Assembly: GCA_008828725.1 (NCBI GenBank)
Contig: MEHQ01004546.1
Location: forward strand, 242,324-306,323
Direction of reading: 5' to 3'
Source of the DNA: Saccharina japonica
Lineage: Eukaryota > Sar > Phaeophyceae > Laminariales > Laminariaceae
DNA length: 64,000 bases
Numbering within the stretch: position 1 is the stretch's first letter; each line of letters starts with the position of its first letter. The translations under genes were made by a program, and so were the position numbers. The notes below the pieces were generated by a model that had not been told where the DNA came from, ran no database searches, and saw only the letters and a program-made list of their open reading frames with translations. Of this stretch, positions 1 through 11,584 are shown in pieces.

Positions 1-245
1 CTAGTCGGACCGTCTCCGTCAGACGGAGCTCGTACGGAGCCCTGGTGCTTGGGGTTCGCTTCTCTTTTTGAAATTATTTTTCAGCTTCGAGCGGCGCTTC
101 CTGCCCTTCCCTTCGCTTCCCCTCTCCCCCTCGCCCCCGTCACTCGCACGCACCCCCACCCCCACGCACACTGCAAGCAAGAGCCACCGTTAGCGTATCA
201 GATGCATACGCGCGCTTCTCGGGCTTTTGGCGCCTTTGCCACTGT

Positions 246-306
<61 letters not shown>

Positions 307-662
307 ACGAGTACTCGTAGTGCTGCCGCTACTCAAGTACACTATACATCGACGACGATTGCTCAAAACTACTGCTGCTACTATTCCCTAGTAACATTAT
401 GACCCAAGCTCTAGTTTTGTCCGCTCTTGGGCAGACCGTTCCGCTGACCCACCGACTCCCTCCCCGGTGCCTGCGCTCGTCCTCCGCCGAACGCTCCCGC
501 TCCCGCTCGCGCTCGCGCTCCCGTCGCCCCCCCCGCCCGCCCCGCACCCTCCGCCCCCCCTACCCCCCCGCGCGCTCCCCCCGCACGGTTGCGGTGGTTG
601 ACCGTCGCCGCCTTCTGCTTCTCAGGGCCGTGGGCACGTCACATCACATCCGAACTGGGGCC
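1..662 (+). promoter_or_regulatory. 5' flank and probable 5' UTR of the ANKRD13-like gene
   Basis: C/T-rich upstream DNA with a (GCT) run at about 241-306 and C-rich sequence to 600. An open frame from 399 joins the main frame but encodes only biased sequence. No TATA box could be assigned with confidence. Confidence 0.35.
241..306 (+). repeat. (GCT)n trinucleotide run
   Basis: About 20 GCT units with two GTT interruptions near the start. It would encode poly-Ala, Leu or Cys on the plus strand, but lies before the preferred start codon. Confidence 0.9.
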
Positions 663-3600
663 ATGCCCAAGCTCGATAAGAACGGAAAAGAGGTTCCTCC
701 ACCTCTCCGCGAGCGGCGCCCCGAACGCCCGTCCCCGGGCCACGTCTTCTCCAGCTCGGGCTCAGAGGGCGACGTGGGTCATTCGTCCGGGTCGACGACC
801 TCGGGGAGATCCCGTCGATCGTCCCGCGGTTCGTTTGGCGCGACCCCGTCCAGGTCTCGCCCCGGACGGAGCGCCGGCGGCGGGGGAGGGGGGGCGGGGC
901 TTGCGGCGCCACTCCCTCGAGGCACCGCGAGAACGAGGACTACTGGCTCGGCCACGGGGGGTAGCGTGGACGGCACGACGGGTTCCCGAGGCCTGCGTGG
1001 CGAGGAAGGGAGAGGGAGGAGCGGGGGAGGTAGCGGCGGTGCTTCGACGAGAGCCAGCGGGAGCAGGGGCGCCATCAGCAGCGGGAGCGGGCGGAGGGGG
1101 TCGGATAAAGCCAGTCGGCGGCAGTCGGCCCCCCTGGCGGTCAAGGGGGCTCCGGGATGGGAAAAGGGTCGGGATAAGCACTCCAAGGTGGCCGCCGATG
1201 CCTCTTCCGGCAGTGGCAACGGGAACGCTAACGGCATCGGCGTCAAAAATGGGGCCGGGGCGAAGAGCATGCCGAACCTCATGGCGGGCCTGCTTGTCGC
1301 ACCGCTGTCGCGCCCCATCCCGACGGAGTCTATCGGGTACTTGTACGGGGACCAGGGAGACTCCCGATCGTCGTCGACGCCGCCCCACCCGTCACCCCCC
1401 GCGCCATTGAAGACGCCTACCCCGAAGCGGTCTCGCGGGGACAGGACGAAGCGGCGGAGCACGGAGCTAGGGGGAGGAGGAGGGGGGGGCGGGCACGCGC
1501 CGATACCTGTCACGTACGACAGCAAACCGCGGCCGCAGTACCTCCCGGAAACCTCCGCGTTCGACAGCGCGCTGGACCTCGCGCAGCAGCAGAGCGACGC
1601 TAACTACGGGAACGCGCAGACGCCGCCGCCGCTCTCGCCTCCCCCGTCGTCGCAAACCCTGTTGCGGACTCGGAGCACCCCCAGCAGGGAGAGCATCAAG
1701 GTGACGGAGCAGCACAGACGAAACTCGAGCGGGCCCATCGGTAGCCTGGACGGGTCGACGAAATCTAGGTCCTCGCGCCGCGCTGCGGCGGCGGCTGCGG
1801 CAGCCTCCGCGGCAGCAGATTCGGCGGCGGCAACGGCCGCCGCGGTCGCGGCGTCGGCGTCCGCCGGGGCTACTACACCCGGCGGCCCGGCGGAGCTTTC
1901 GCGCCAGTCTCCTCCGGCCGTCCCGGTGTCGTCGGCGTGGTCGTCGTCCTCGTCGTTACCTTCGTCGCTGGTTAAGGCGGGCACACGTGCGCCGGGCGAA
2001 CCTTCCAGTGCCATCGGTGGTGGTGGTGTTGGGGATGATGGTGGTGGTGGTGGTGGTGGTGGTGGTGGTGGTGGTGGTGGTGGAGGTGGAGGAGGCGGCA
2101 GCGGCTCTAGGCGGAGTAGCGCGGATAAGGAGTCTAGGCGACCACCGACCGCGGAACCGAGCAACCACGAGCTAGGGTGGGAGTGGACGTCGAAGGAGGT
2201 GGTGATTCCCGACTGGGCCAGGGGGGTAGGGGGGGGAGCGGGGGAGAGCGGCGTTGGCGGTAGCAGTGGCGGCGGCGGCAGCGGTGGTGGCGGCGGTGCT
2301 GGCAGCGGCGTTGCCGCAGCCGCGGCGGCGTTCGCTGTGGGGGCGAAGACAGAGGTGCTGACGGTGCCGGCGGCGGCGGTGGAGCCGTCCCGCCGGCCGA
2401 GTTTCACCGAGGACATCGGCATCGCGGCGGGTACGGTGGCGAGCATGGCCGCCGCCACCAACAGGAAGGTGCGAGAGGGCAGCGGCAACGCTTACGCCCG
2501 GGAGAAGGCCAACGCGCTCTCGGCGACGGTTGCGGAGACGGCGGAGAAGGAGAGGGACACCGACCTAGCCGAGAAGAAGGCGAGGGTGGCGGCCGACAAG
2601 GCGCTCGAGTCCGGAAGCATTGTGGCGGCCGAGGCGGCCGCGCAGACCGCGGCCGCCGTCTGGGCCCAGCGAGAGGCCAAGATGAAGGCCGCCCAGGCTG
2701 CCGCCGCGCAGATCGCCCGGCGCCACGCTGAGGCTAAGGTGATGGAGACCGCGAAAACCCTGGCTAGAGCTAAGGCCGCCGCTGCCGAGGCGACCGCGTC
2801 TGCTTCCGAGCGGAAGTTGGCGGTTTCTCCGGCCGCTTCCTCTGGTGCCAGCACGCGCGCCGCGGCAGCGGCGGCGGCTGTGGCTGCTGCCATTGCGGCG
2901 CGGGAGGCCTCGGCCTCGGCTACGCCGGCGCCGGCGTCAGCAGCGGAAACAGCGGCAGGAGCGAGGGGAAGGGTTCCCGTTTCAACCGCGGGCGATGAGA
3001 GATTCGACGAACGAGGGGAGACCGCGGGGCCGGGCGAAGGTGCTGGTTTGTTGGACGCGCCGCGGCTGCCGGGGGCGGCGCCGGTTGCTGCTGCTGCTGC
3101 TGCTGCGACGGCGGCGCCGAGTGTGGTGAGCACGGTGAGGGCAGGTGGGTCCTGGTCGACGGTCCGGCAGGAGACGGAACGAGCGGGAAGCAGCGAGGCG
3201 GCCGTGAAAAGTGTCATCGAGGGGGTTAAGAGGTCGTCAGTGTCGAGGGGGGGCGATTCTGCGGATCATGGGCGAAAAGAGGCTGCCCTGCTGAAGGCGG
3301 CTGCGGTGGCAGCGGCGGCATCGGCCGCCGCCGAGGAAGCGAGAGCGCGCGAAGCGGAGGAGTCGAGGCTGCGGGACGAGGCTCAGTTCCGGCGAGAGCT
3401 CGAGGAAGAGGCGCGTCTGGAGGAGGAAGAGGAGGAGGAGGCGCGGCGTTTGCAGGAGGAGGAGGAAGAGGAGGCCCGGCGGCTGGAGGAAGAGGAGGAG
3501 GAGGAGGAGGCTCGACGACTGGAGGAAGAGGAGGAGGAGGAGGAGCGGGCGAGACGGGGAGAAGGGGTGGGGGTCGGGGGAGGGGCTCGAGCGGAGGAGT

Positions 3601-3902
3601 ACGAGGAGGGAGCGGAGGTGGCAAGGGGGGCCGAGGAATTGCGGGTGATGTTCAGGGACGACCGAGATCGGACGGACAGTTCGATGTCCGCCGAGATGCT
3701 GTCCGAGCCGGATGACGAAGAGGAGGAGGAGGAGGAGGAGCACTTGGGAGAGGATGGGGAGGACAGGGGCGACGAGGAGGACGACGGGACGAGGAGGGGC
3801 GCGCAGTCTAGCGAGGACTTTGCGGAGACCCTCTTGGAGCAGCACGTGGCGGCGGTTTTGGAGAAGAAGGGGCAGCAGGTCACCACCTTTGCCATGCATA
3901 GG
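663..3902 (+). CDS. Exon 1: long low-complexity N-terminal region ending in the first ankyrin repeat
   Basis: The open frame extends upstream to 399, but the ATG at 663 (MPKLDKNGKEVPPPLRERRP) is preferred. The stretch before it encodes only Arg/Ser/Pro-rich filler in C-rich DNA that resembles 5' UTR. From this start the exon gives 1080 residues: Ser/Gly/Arg-rich to about 370, poly-Ala about 372-400, poly-Gly about 455-480, Gly/Ser about 520-550, Ala-rich probably helical about 590-770, and a Glu-rich charged block about 909-966 with EEEARRL repeats that may form a coiled coil or single helix. A second acidic run lies near 1017. The end, FAETLLEQHVAAVLEKKG..TTFAMHR, leads into exon 2. The donor AGG|GTGAGT at 3903 is strong. 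No catalytic domain is recognised in the extension. Its GC-rich, biased composition makes all frames open, but the splice to an ankyrin repeat identifies this one. Confidence 0.72.
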
Positions 3903-5370
3903 GTGAGTGGAGATGTGTTGGGGGTTTTTTATTGGGTTTTTTATTGGGTTGGGTTGGGTTGGTTAGTTTTTTTGTATCATGACCAGAGTTCGCCTCGTGA
4001 CAATATGCGGCATAATGTTTGACGTTTGATAAATCACTCAACAGCTACAGAAATTAGAAGAAAATCAAAACCAAACGTGAACCCATTGGACAGTGCTTCA
4101 TATATACCTCCTACAGTTGTATTGTATAGAATTGTGGTGAAGATCACAACGTCGAGGTCACGAAGCTGCGCAGGCTTCTCTGGGTTAAACTTTTTTATTG
4201 TTGCCCGCCCTACGAGACAACGAGGTGTACGGCGCGGATGCATCCTAATACTTTGTACGCGCCCACCGCTAGCCGCTAGCCGCATGAGAGGTTCAAAATC
4301 GCTGAGAGGGCAGAGTGTGGCCGATTACCGTGCGTACGTATGGCACGCAGGATGATATCACCAAATAACGCGGCTTTGGGAATAACTTGTCGAGGTCTTC
4401 CCTTGGTCGTCGAGGTCTTCCCTTAATCACATGCATCGCTCTGCGTGTACGCTATTACCCTGCCCCCGTTGCCGACTAAAGAAAGCCAGTCGAAATTCGC
4501 TTCAGGAGGCGGGTTGTCGTCTTTTTTGCGTGCTATCGCTTTGGACTAAAAATGTACGGACCATTTTTGGTATTTATGTTGATGCCTAAAATGTGTTTTT
4601 CTCATATTTTCGTCCGGTGCAGTCTCTCTGCGGTACAATAAACAGCGCGATTTTCTGGCGATTGGTCGTAGCGCTGTGATTGGGCAGGGTTTTCACGATT
4701 TTGTAGTAAGTACGTACAGTGAGTGGGTGTACCCTGTTTAAGACCAGCGCGTGACAAGCCTAAAAACGTGGTCTTATCTCCACTACGTATGATCTTATCT
4801 TTTACTGCTGACCATACTGATTCCAAGTAGTTTTTGTCCTCGTGACAAGCCGACTTACTGCTGTAGCTGGTCTTATATCTACTATGCCCTTAGACCGGAT
4901 ACTGTATGGTCTTAAAATCGGTACACCACTGCTGTAATGGCAAGGGTTGCCGTTGGCAACTACAGTAACTGGCTTTTGATCGGCAAGTCGGCTGGTGAAC
5001 CCAGCCGATGGCCGGCCGACTTCCCGACTTGAGTAAGTCAGGTAAGCGAAGCGCGAGCCGGCTTACGAGCCTTTCCTGGCCGAGGGGGGGGGGGGGGGGG
5101 CGCCCAAAAAATTGCAAGGGTGTCCCCCATTAAAAAATCCTTCCTTTCCCAAAAATTGAAAAGGTGTCCCGCATTAAAAAACCCTTCCTAAACCGACTGA
5201 TAATTAGATGGGGGTTTTAAGTTGTGCGCGCCGTGTCTTACGAGAGCCCCTTGCATTGCAGTTCAGACGCGTCTTGCAGCCCCAGCGGCGAGCCGGGCTG
5301 TTTGTTCCGTTTGGCTGACTCTGTAACCGTCGTCGTTTATTTTCGACAGTTTCCGTGTTCCCCTTCGAAC

Positions 5371-5454
5371 CCCTTAAGAACTGGTTCCACATATTTGGGG
5401 ACAAACTACTTGGAATTAGTGTGGGACTTTTTTTCAGTTCTGAATGGGCTAAGG
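5371..5454 (+). mobile_element. MITE-like palindromic element, family A (TTAAGAACTGG...)
   Basis: About 85-90 bp with imperfect terminal inverted repeats TTAAGAACTGG and its complement CAGTTCTGAATGGGTTAA, and a core GGGGACAAACTACTTGGAAT. Other copies: 7810-7900, 11939-12019, 12109-12196, 12240-12327, 19147-19228, 25073-25155 and 39438-39519. Too short to encode a transposase. Confidence 0.75.
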
Positions 5455-5526
5455 AAGTCCTGGCGGGATTAACGTATCCTAGGGTTCGCCGAAGCGGTGA
5501 CCCCCTTCCCCCTGTTTTTTTCTGCA

Positions 5527-5635
5527 GGGGGGGGGGGGAGGTGTACTCATTAGCCGCATGTCATGCATGGCCGTAGTCGTATGACCATTGACCCTCGGAT
5601 CCCTTCAATGCCAGGACGGAGCGGGGGGGGGGGTT
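5527..5635 (+). repeat. Fragment of dispersed element R (GGCCGTAGTCGTATGACC)
   Basis: A poly-G tract is followed by the ATGCATGGCCGTAGTCGTAT and ATGCC.GGACGGAGC motifs shared with the full-length copy at 28646-29065. The element is cut after about 110 bp. Confidence 0.7.
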
Positions 5636-5699
5636 CGGGAACACATTCGCGTCTCTTGGCGGCTTATGGAAACGCCGACCGTCTTGGGAGTGGAAAATG

Positions 5700-5890
5700 A
5701 TCTAATATACATATTTTTTTTTTGTCCACCCCATTTATTATCTTCGCCCTTTCTTTCTCTCTCCTTCTTGGTCGTAACTCAGATCCGAGGTCACAAAGTA
5801 GGCTCTTCTCCCTCCTCCCCCACTTCGGTTCGTGCCTTGCATTTTTATCGCGAGAAGGTTTCAGCACTTTCTTCCCTCGTCGACTTGCGT
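5700..5890 (+). repeat. Dispersed element S (ATCGCGAGAAG), SINE-like
   Basis: A conserved unit of about 180 bp runs from a T-rich start through GTAACTCAGATCC.GGTCACA to TTTTTATCGCGAGAAG and CTTCCCTCGTCGACT. Copies: 29945-30130 and 43650-43830 (same strand), 20330-20515 and 31618-31800 (reverse), 38642-38824 (in the right arm), and fragments at 13380-13430 and 13695-13790. The T/A-rich end suggests a retroposed sequence, but no Pol III boxes are certain. Confidence 0.65.
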
Positions 5891-7809
5891 CGGATTCTAT
5901 TACGCATACTCGTAGGAGTTAATGTATGTATCATACGAGTAAGTGTACGAGTGAAAGCATTGTGGGCGATCCGATCCGCACGTGGGAGCAATAGAAAAAA
6001 TAACCGAACCGAACCGCCTCGGCGTATGTAGACGAGAGCGGCAAGGCACACCTTCAACTTGCGATTGAAGAAGTGTACTCGTATGTATATAGCACAAGTG
6101 AAGTGTATACTACCGTGCAAAGAGCGTTCAGTTCGCACCGGGGTGCGATCTCTGCGCTCGTTTCCTCGACAACGTTTCGAAGGGTGCTAAAGCCGAACAT
6201 TTTTGATTTTCCGAAGGCCCTCGACCATATTTTTTTCGGGAGCAAAACCCTGTTCGGTATCGTCAACGTTCTTGTTCTGGAAACATCAAGCGCTGATTTA
6301 GGGGGAAAAAAAACTCTTGAAGGTATTCACGCTACACGAGTACAGCCGCAGTGCGACGAAACTTCATTTTTCTTTTGTCGCGTCAGGGGGGGGGGGGGGG
6401 GGAAAAAACGCGGCGAAATTATAAAAAAAAGAGAGTCGTCTCACCGCGCGGCGGGGAGTGAGAGAGCTTTGTAACTGCAAACTTCGACCTTAAGTCTAGC
6501 CTACTGCTGTAGTTCAAACTTCGCTCTGCAGTCTAGTCTAGTGTACCACGGGTATGCTTTTAACATTTATAAAAGACAGCGCTATACCTGCCCCCCTCCT
6601 CCCCCCCGTCCCTTCTTCCTCTCTCTCTCTGGATTTTCTCTCCTCACCTCCTCTATTTGTTTGTCTCTTGAACTCTATATACGAGTATCTCGTTTTGGTG
6701 CATCCTCTATTTAATGAATATCTGTAACTTTCTTTTGACCACCTCTGGTCTTGTGTGCCGCGGTGCGTGGACTGGGCAAAACATGCGGCGGCAGAGCTTA
6801 CCAGTTATTCGATGATATAGTCACAATGGTTGCGGTACACTTACGTACGACAGAACCGACGGTTGATTGGGTCTATCTGATTGGCTTAGGGGTCGGGCTC
6901 GAGTTCGGAGTCAGTTTCTTTTTCGTCTCGTGCACGGTCTACACCTCAAACTATTTTCTCGGATACGTTGGTAAGCACCCCTCATGTGCGGAGTGCATCG
7001 TGTTCACACTCCGCCTCCGCGTGGAAACCCCTAGAGACCTCACCTCACCCCAACCCAACCCACCCCACCCTACCGGACTGGGTATGATGGACCGAACCTC
7101 AATGGATGGGAAAATCAATAAAAGCGGAGCGATGTTGAGAAAATGCGGTCGCCGCGACGTCCCTCCCACTTTTGACGGTTACATATGGTTACATGCTGTT
7201 TTTATGTTACGGTTAGGAGATTCCATTGGGAGCGAATACGGGTTTCAAGAGTTACACCGCGCAAAACAAAAACGAGGAGTCCCACTTCTGACGGTTACAT
7301 GATGTTTACGTTTCGTTTCGGAGCATATGTTGGGAGCAAGTGCGGGTTTCAAAGTCACACCACCGTGCAAAACAAATACGAAGGGAGACCCACTTCTGAC
7401 GGTTTCATGCTGTTTATGTTTCGTTTCGGAGCAGTCACCCCCTCGCAATAAAACATGGACGCCGTTCGAATTGGCTTAAGGTCGGGTCCTACGACACGAC
7501 CGCCGACGGAGATTAGTATATTCTGGTACCATTCTCCCAAATATCCAAATTGTCCAAATTAACCAAATTGAATGACGCACACAAGTTGACGACAGTTTCA
7601 AACATCCTACGGCACGAGTGGTTACGTAGCGACGGCTGGACCGCACAGCATTCAGGAGAACACCCCCCCCCTAAGGACTACGGCCTTCCACGACATGAGT
7701 AAAAACCCCTGGGATGGCCTTCCGGGCAGATTTTCCCCCGAACAAGGGTCGGGGGGGGGGGGGGGAGGGGGCAGACAACGATAAAACATGGTGGCTTTGG
7801 AAATGTCAA

Positions 7810-7900
7810 TTAACCCATTCAGAACTGAAAAAAGGTATCCCACACGAATTCCAAGTGGTTTGTCCCCAAATATTTTGGGACCAGTTTTTAAGGGGTTAAG
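7810..7900 (-). mobile_element. MITE-like element, family A copy
   Basis: Full copy from TTAACCCATTCAGAACTG to CAGTTTTTAAGGGGTTAA, in reverse orientation to the one at 5371. Confidence 0.75.
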
Positions 7901-7927
7901 TTCTCGTTGAGATATTTCCATATCTTT

Positions 7928-8036
7928 TACGGGGGACCATGGTAAATAGGGGACCAAATATTGTTAGTAAAAACAGAGAAATGTACGAGGTTTTTTTGTC
8001 TGCACCGTAGGTCCTGTTTACTATGGTCCCCTGTAA
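7928..8036 (+). mobile_element. MITE-like element, family B (TACGGGGGACCATAGTAAA)
   Basis: About 110 bp with terminal inverted repeats ACGGGGGACCAT(A/G)GTAAA and TTTACTATGGTCCCC.GTA. The inside carries ACCAAATATTGTTAGTAAAA and CACCGTAGGTCC. The commonest family in the window: see 16276-16400, 29491-29634, 30728-30842, 47781-47898, 53773-53909, 54776-55457, 57689-57798 and 62513-62638. Partial copies occur near 15892, 23655, 29640, 41270, 44586 and 54075. Confidence 0.8.
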
Positions 8037-8047
8037 CTAGCAAATAT

Positions 8048-8196
8048 GTCAGGAGACGGTCAGTCAAGGGAAAACGAGCATCGGTCAAGGGTGTGGGTCC
8101 GAGTGTTCAACACTAAAACCTAGCATTTTGCCGTCTGTCAAGGATTGAAAAAGGAAAACTGCCGTCAGTCAAGGGGGGAAAGTGCCGTCTCCTGAC
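8048..8196 (+). mobile_element. Palindromic element, family C (GTCAGGAGACGG)
   Basis: Terminal inverted repeats GTCAGGAGACGG and CCGTCTCCTGAC enclose GTCAAGG direct repeats and an ACACTAAAACCT motif. Diverged copies at 19321-19459 and 42068-42230. No coding capacity. Confidence 0.7.
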
Positions 8197-8940
8197 ATCT
8201 TTGGTAAATAGACGCGGCGCTCGGCGTACCCCCCCCCCCCCCCCCACCCCGTTGTCCAGAGATGACCAGCTTGAGATTGAGGTGCGCCCGACGGTGTATT
8301 AGGGTACTAGGGTAGGGTAGATAAGGGACCGGTAGGGGGGGGGACGGGTGAATTAGGGCAGGTGTGGCAGTTACCGGTAACAGTCAGTTCCCCCCTCATT
8401 GTGCCACACTACCTGCTGTATATCGCTGCCTCGTGTCTTTCCGAAGCGGCAATTCCCGAGATAAAACTCCGAAGGTACTACAATAGTAGCTGCATGCATG
8501 AAAGCAGGGGCACAGGTTCGGCCCGTGGTTGGGACTCGTTTTTCCCTACGTATGCACGAGTTAACTCTTTTACTGTAGGTGTAAACACCGGTAACTGAGG
8601 TGGAAGGCTAGTGATTTGTAAATATGATGTAGCTTTCGGCGTTCCCTGTCCACTACAAAAAAAAATGCCTTGGTTTTCAATGGAAACCCTGCCAAATTTC
8701 CATAAATTGAACAAAATGTACGGTAAGCGCTGACAGCGGCACAGCAGCACGTTCCAGGAGCATCTGGTTGAGCTCTTGTTTTGACGCATCATGTGCGAAT
8801 CGTCACGCCTTCCTTTTTTATCCCGGGGATGATACGAATCATCCCCGGTTTTGAGGTAATTTCGTACGGGAATGTGATTGAAAAAGCCGTAATCGCGTAA
8901 TTATGGGTATAAGTAATAAGGTCCAGGTATCTGCCATTCC

Positions 8941-9013
8941 TGGATGAGGGTAGGGTAGGGTAGGGTAGGGTCGAGGATGAGGGTAGAGGGTCGGGCAGGG
9001 CAAGGTAGGGTCG
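8941..9013 (+). repeat. (GGGTA)n tract, telomere-like
   Basis: About ten GGGTA or GGGTC units with interruptions. Short TTAGGG-like scatter also occurs at 21160-21185, 25403-25445 and 32715-32745. Unit and degeneracy do not match a true telomere array. Confidence 0.6.
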
Positions 9014-9638
9014 TCGTTTTGCGCCCGTCTGTCAAGAGAGGCAGGCGGTGATGAAGAGGGGTCGAAAATAAAAATTACCCCGGGTGACCTCTCCCAGTAT
9101 TTGTGACTCACGGCCGACAATCATGATGCCGTTGTACATATGTATACATACGTATGGAATATAAATGACTAAATAAAGTACGCCCCGTTTTAGTCACTGC
9201 CCGGAAAACAAAAAAAGGGTTTCCAACCAGCTCAAGGTGTTGGTAGATAAATACGGACCGAATGACCGACATGATCTAGGTGATCTATATCTCCCACATG
9301 TATCATGACCTGTCCGATGTGTTCGTGGTGATCAATATCAATATATCATTGTTGATACTGCTGTACTCCGCTACAAACCCTCCAAAAAATGCCATTATAA
9401 TTATTCCTTTGAAATATATTTTACTTTTTTTTTTCAGGCGCGCCTTTCCAGCGAACGTTTCTATGTAGACATATAATATGGTGCCTCAGTATTACTTACA
9501 GAAGTATAATATACACATCTCGGCATATTATACATGTACATTTCTTGTGTGTGAGCGGGGGCAACTCTGATGGGTATCAGTACACACAAACATGACCGAT
9601 GAATGAATCATGGGCGACCTTGTTGATCCTTTCAACTA

Positions 9639-9723
9639 TACCCACTCTTGTCCCCAAATATAATAACCGTTTTTATTGAATATTAAGGTACAAAATGTGT
9701 TTATATTAAGGGACATGGTGGTC
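9639..9723 (+). mobile_element. MITE-like element, family D (TACCACTCTGTCCGAAATATA)
   Basis: About 85 bp, TIR of about 20 bp of the form ACCACTCTTGTCCC.AAATAT, with an AACCGTTTT core. Copies: 10568-10653, 12618-12704, 13158-13242, 13816-13906, 15752-15831 (duplicated at 17984-18063), 21194-21273 and 22371-22453. The copy at 12618 has the cleanest inverted ends. Confidence 0.75.
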
Positions 9724-10782
9724 TAGGGTATCAACACATGGCTGATTCGGGCGACCTACTTGTCACTTTTTTCTTCTTTTTTTTCGGTACGGTGCGACGC
9801 GGGTCCGGAGTCGAGGAAGTTATCATACATACCGGTACTTCCGAACCCTGCCCGTATCTTGAGCAGCACATTACTTGCTGGCTGGCCGGTCCTGACGTGG
9901 AGTTATTTATGTATGTAGTTGCTTGTTTTTTTTAGACAGCAGTCGTGCGTGTGCGTTCGTAACTTGGCCGAGCAGCTGCAAAAGCGAAACGGTTAAAATA
10001 TATATACCAGGTATAAATATATACCGTACGAGTATAAATTATTTTATTTGCCGTATGACAATGTGTAGCGCTTAATCTGATCCTACCCTCCATATGCAGC
10101 GTAGCATCTCTTGTGTCCTAGTTTTGTGGCCACATAATAACTGGTATCTCTTTAGGATGAAGAATCGGCACGGACACTGGGTGTGCTGGATTTCGACGGG
10201 TAGAAAGGACGGTTTAATGTGAACACACATAAATATAGAAAAGGGAATCTACTGCTGTATAGCAATACCATACAATCACTTCAGACAAAAAATACGTGTA
10301 GATGTTGACCAATCAGACCGGAGTACTTGGACCGAAACTAGACGCAAAACACGTAAAGCCCCATTATGGTTGGTTCTGAAATCCCTACTTACCCGAACCT
10401 GAATCAGAACCCCGGTCGAGCTGGGGAAGGCTCTCGGAGCGAAACAGCAGACGTGAGGAGGTGGCTTGTGCTGTCAACCATGTTGTAGAAGCGAGGCCGA
10501 GTCGTATAATTTTATGTATGTACGAGTATTACTATACCAGGTATATATGATATGTGCATGTATATATTACCACTCTTGTCCCGATATTTAAGGACCCTTT
10601 GGATTTATTTTTAGTCCAAAATGAGGCCCTTATAATTCTGGCCAGACTGGTATTGTGATATATATATATATATACCTGGTATATATTATACCAGGTACAT
10701 ACATATGTATGGTATAATATACACATGATACATGATAAACGAGTACTGGTATTGAATTATTTTTTGGTATTGTGTATTACAC

Positions 10783-10842
10783 TCAGCTAGCAAAGATGAG
10801 CTTCGACGAAATCCTCGAGCTCACAGCTGTTGTTTTTTAATT
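10783..10842 (+). repeat. Short conserved element E (GCAAAGATGAGCTTCGACGA)
   Basis: About 55-60 bp: ACTCAGCTAGCAAAGATGAG then TTCGACGAAATCCTCGAGCT then CACAGCTGTTG and a T-rich tail. Near-identical copies at 13613-13690, 21598-21665 and 26125-26188 (+), and 47663-47716 and 62097-62165 (-); diverged ones at 26928-26985 and 44447-44505. Conservation is higher than in neighbouring repeats. It folds as GTGAGCTCGAGGA / TCGAAACTCAC on the minus strand. Nature unknown. Confidence 0.65.
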
Positions 10843-11046
10843 TTTTAATATATACGTGTATGTATTATATGATACACAGCAGTGCGCGTCGTAGTGCTCT
10901 TTTTTTTTCTTTTTTTTCTTTTTCGGTTCTGTGGTTGGGGTCCACAACGACGATCACTCCGACGATCACTCGCACCAACCACCGTTTTTTTTAGCGTGAA
11001 ACCGCTTTTTCTCCGTTCGTATACGTACGTACAGCAGTATATACCA

Positions 11047-11584
11047 GGTACGTACCAGGGCATTAATTAGGTGTTGCGCTGTTGCGCTGGCGCAACATTT
11101 GGTCAAAATAACCGTTTTGCGCAACAGTCGCCGCGAGGCTGGTTGCGCGCAGCGCAACACGCGTTTTTGGGCGCGCAACTTTTTTCGCCGCAGGCGAAAG
11201 TTTTTGTTGCGCGTTTTTTTCTCGCCGGAGGCGAGAAATTTTTTGGGGGTCTTTTTTTCTTGATAATTAGTCGTAATTGAACATATTTTAGGCCCCTTGC
11301 CCTATTCGGCATGGACGAAAACAAAAATTAGGCGCTTTTTGCTATTCGCCGTAGCCAAAAGTAAATTAAATGGCTTTTTACTTAGTTTTGAGGCGCATAT
11401 TCGCGCATAGATCGCAATTTTTTCGCCTCCGGCGGCCCTCCGGGGGCCCCTGCGGGGGGCTTGCGCGCCTGCGGCGCGCAACACGCGCCACCGGCGTGTT
11501 GCGCTGCGCGCAACACTCATTGAGTCGCCTGTTGCGCTGCGCGCAACAGACGCCGAACCACTAATTAATGCCCTGGTACGTACC
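11047..11584 (+). mobile_element. Non-autonomous TIR element rich in GC hairpins
   Basis: Perfect 24-bp ends: GGTACGTACCAGGGCATTAATTAG (11047-11070) is the reverse complement of 11561-11584. The inside is dominated by GTTGCGC/GCGCAAC repeats and GC-rich hairpins (TTCGCCGCAGGCGAA, TCTCGCCGGAGGCGAGA, GCGCGCCTGCGGCGCGC). No transposase. Only one copy is seen in the window. Confidence 0.8.

Noticed and set aside
399-662. Start codon at 399 extending exon 1 by 88 residues
   Set aside because: The added part is Arg/Ser/Pro filler from C-rich DNA with a (CGCTCC)-like run. The ATG at 663 opens a more normal N-terminus; the upstream start is kept only as a possibility.
589-3899. Long overlapping frames on both strands inside exon 1
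   Set aside because: They are shadows of a GC-rich, low-complexity exon. Only one frame splices to an ankyrin repeat.
8941-9013. Chromosome end or telomere
   Set aside because: Short, degenerate and internal, with ordinary sequence on both sides.
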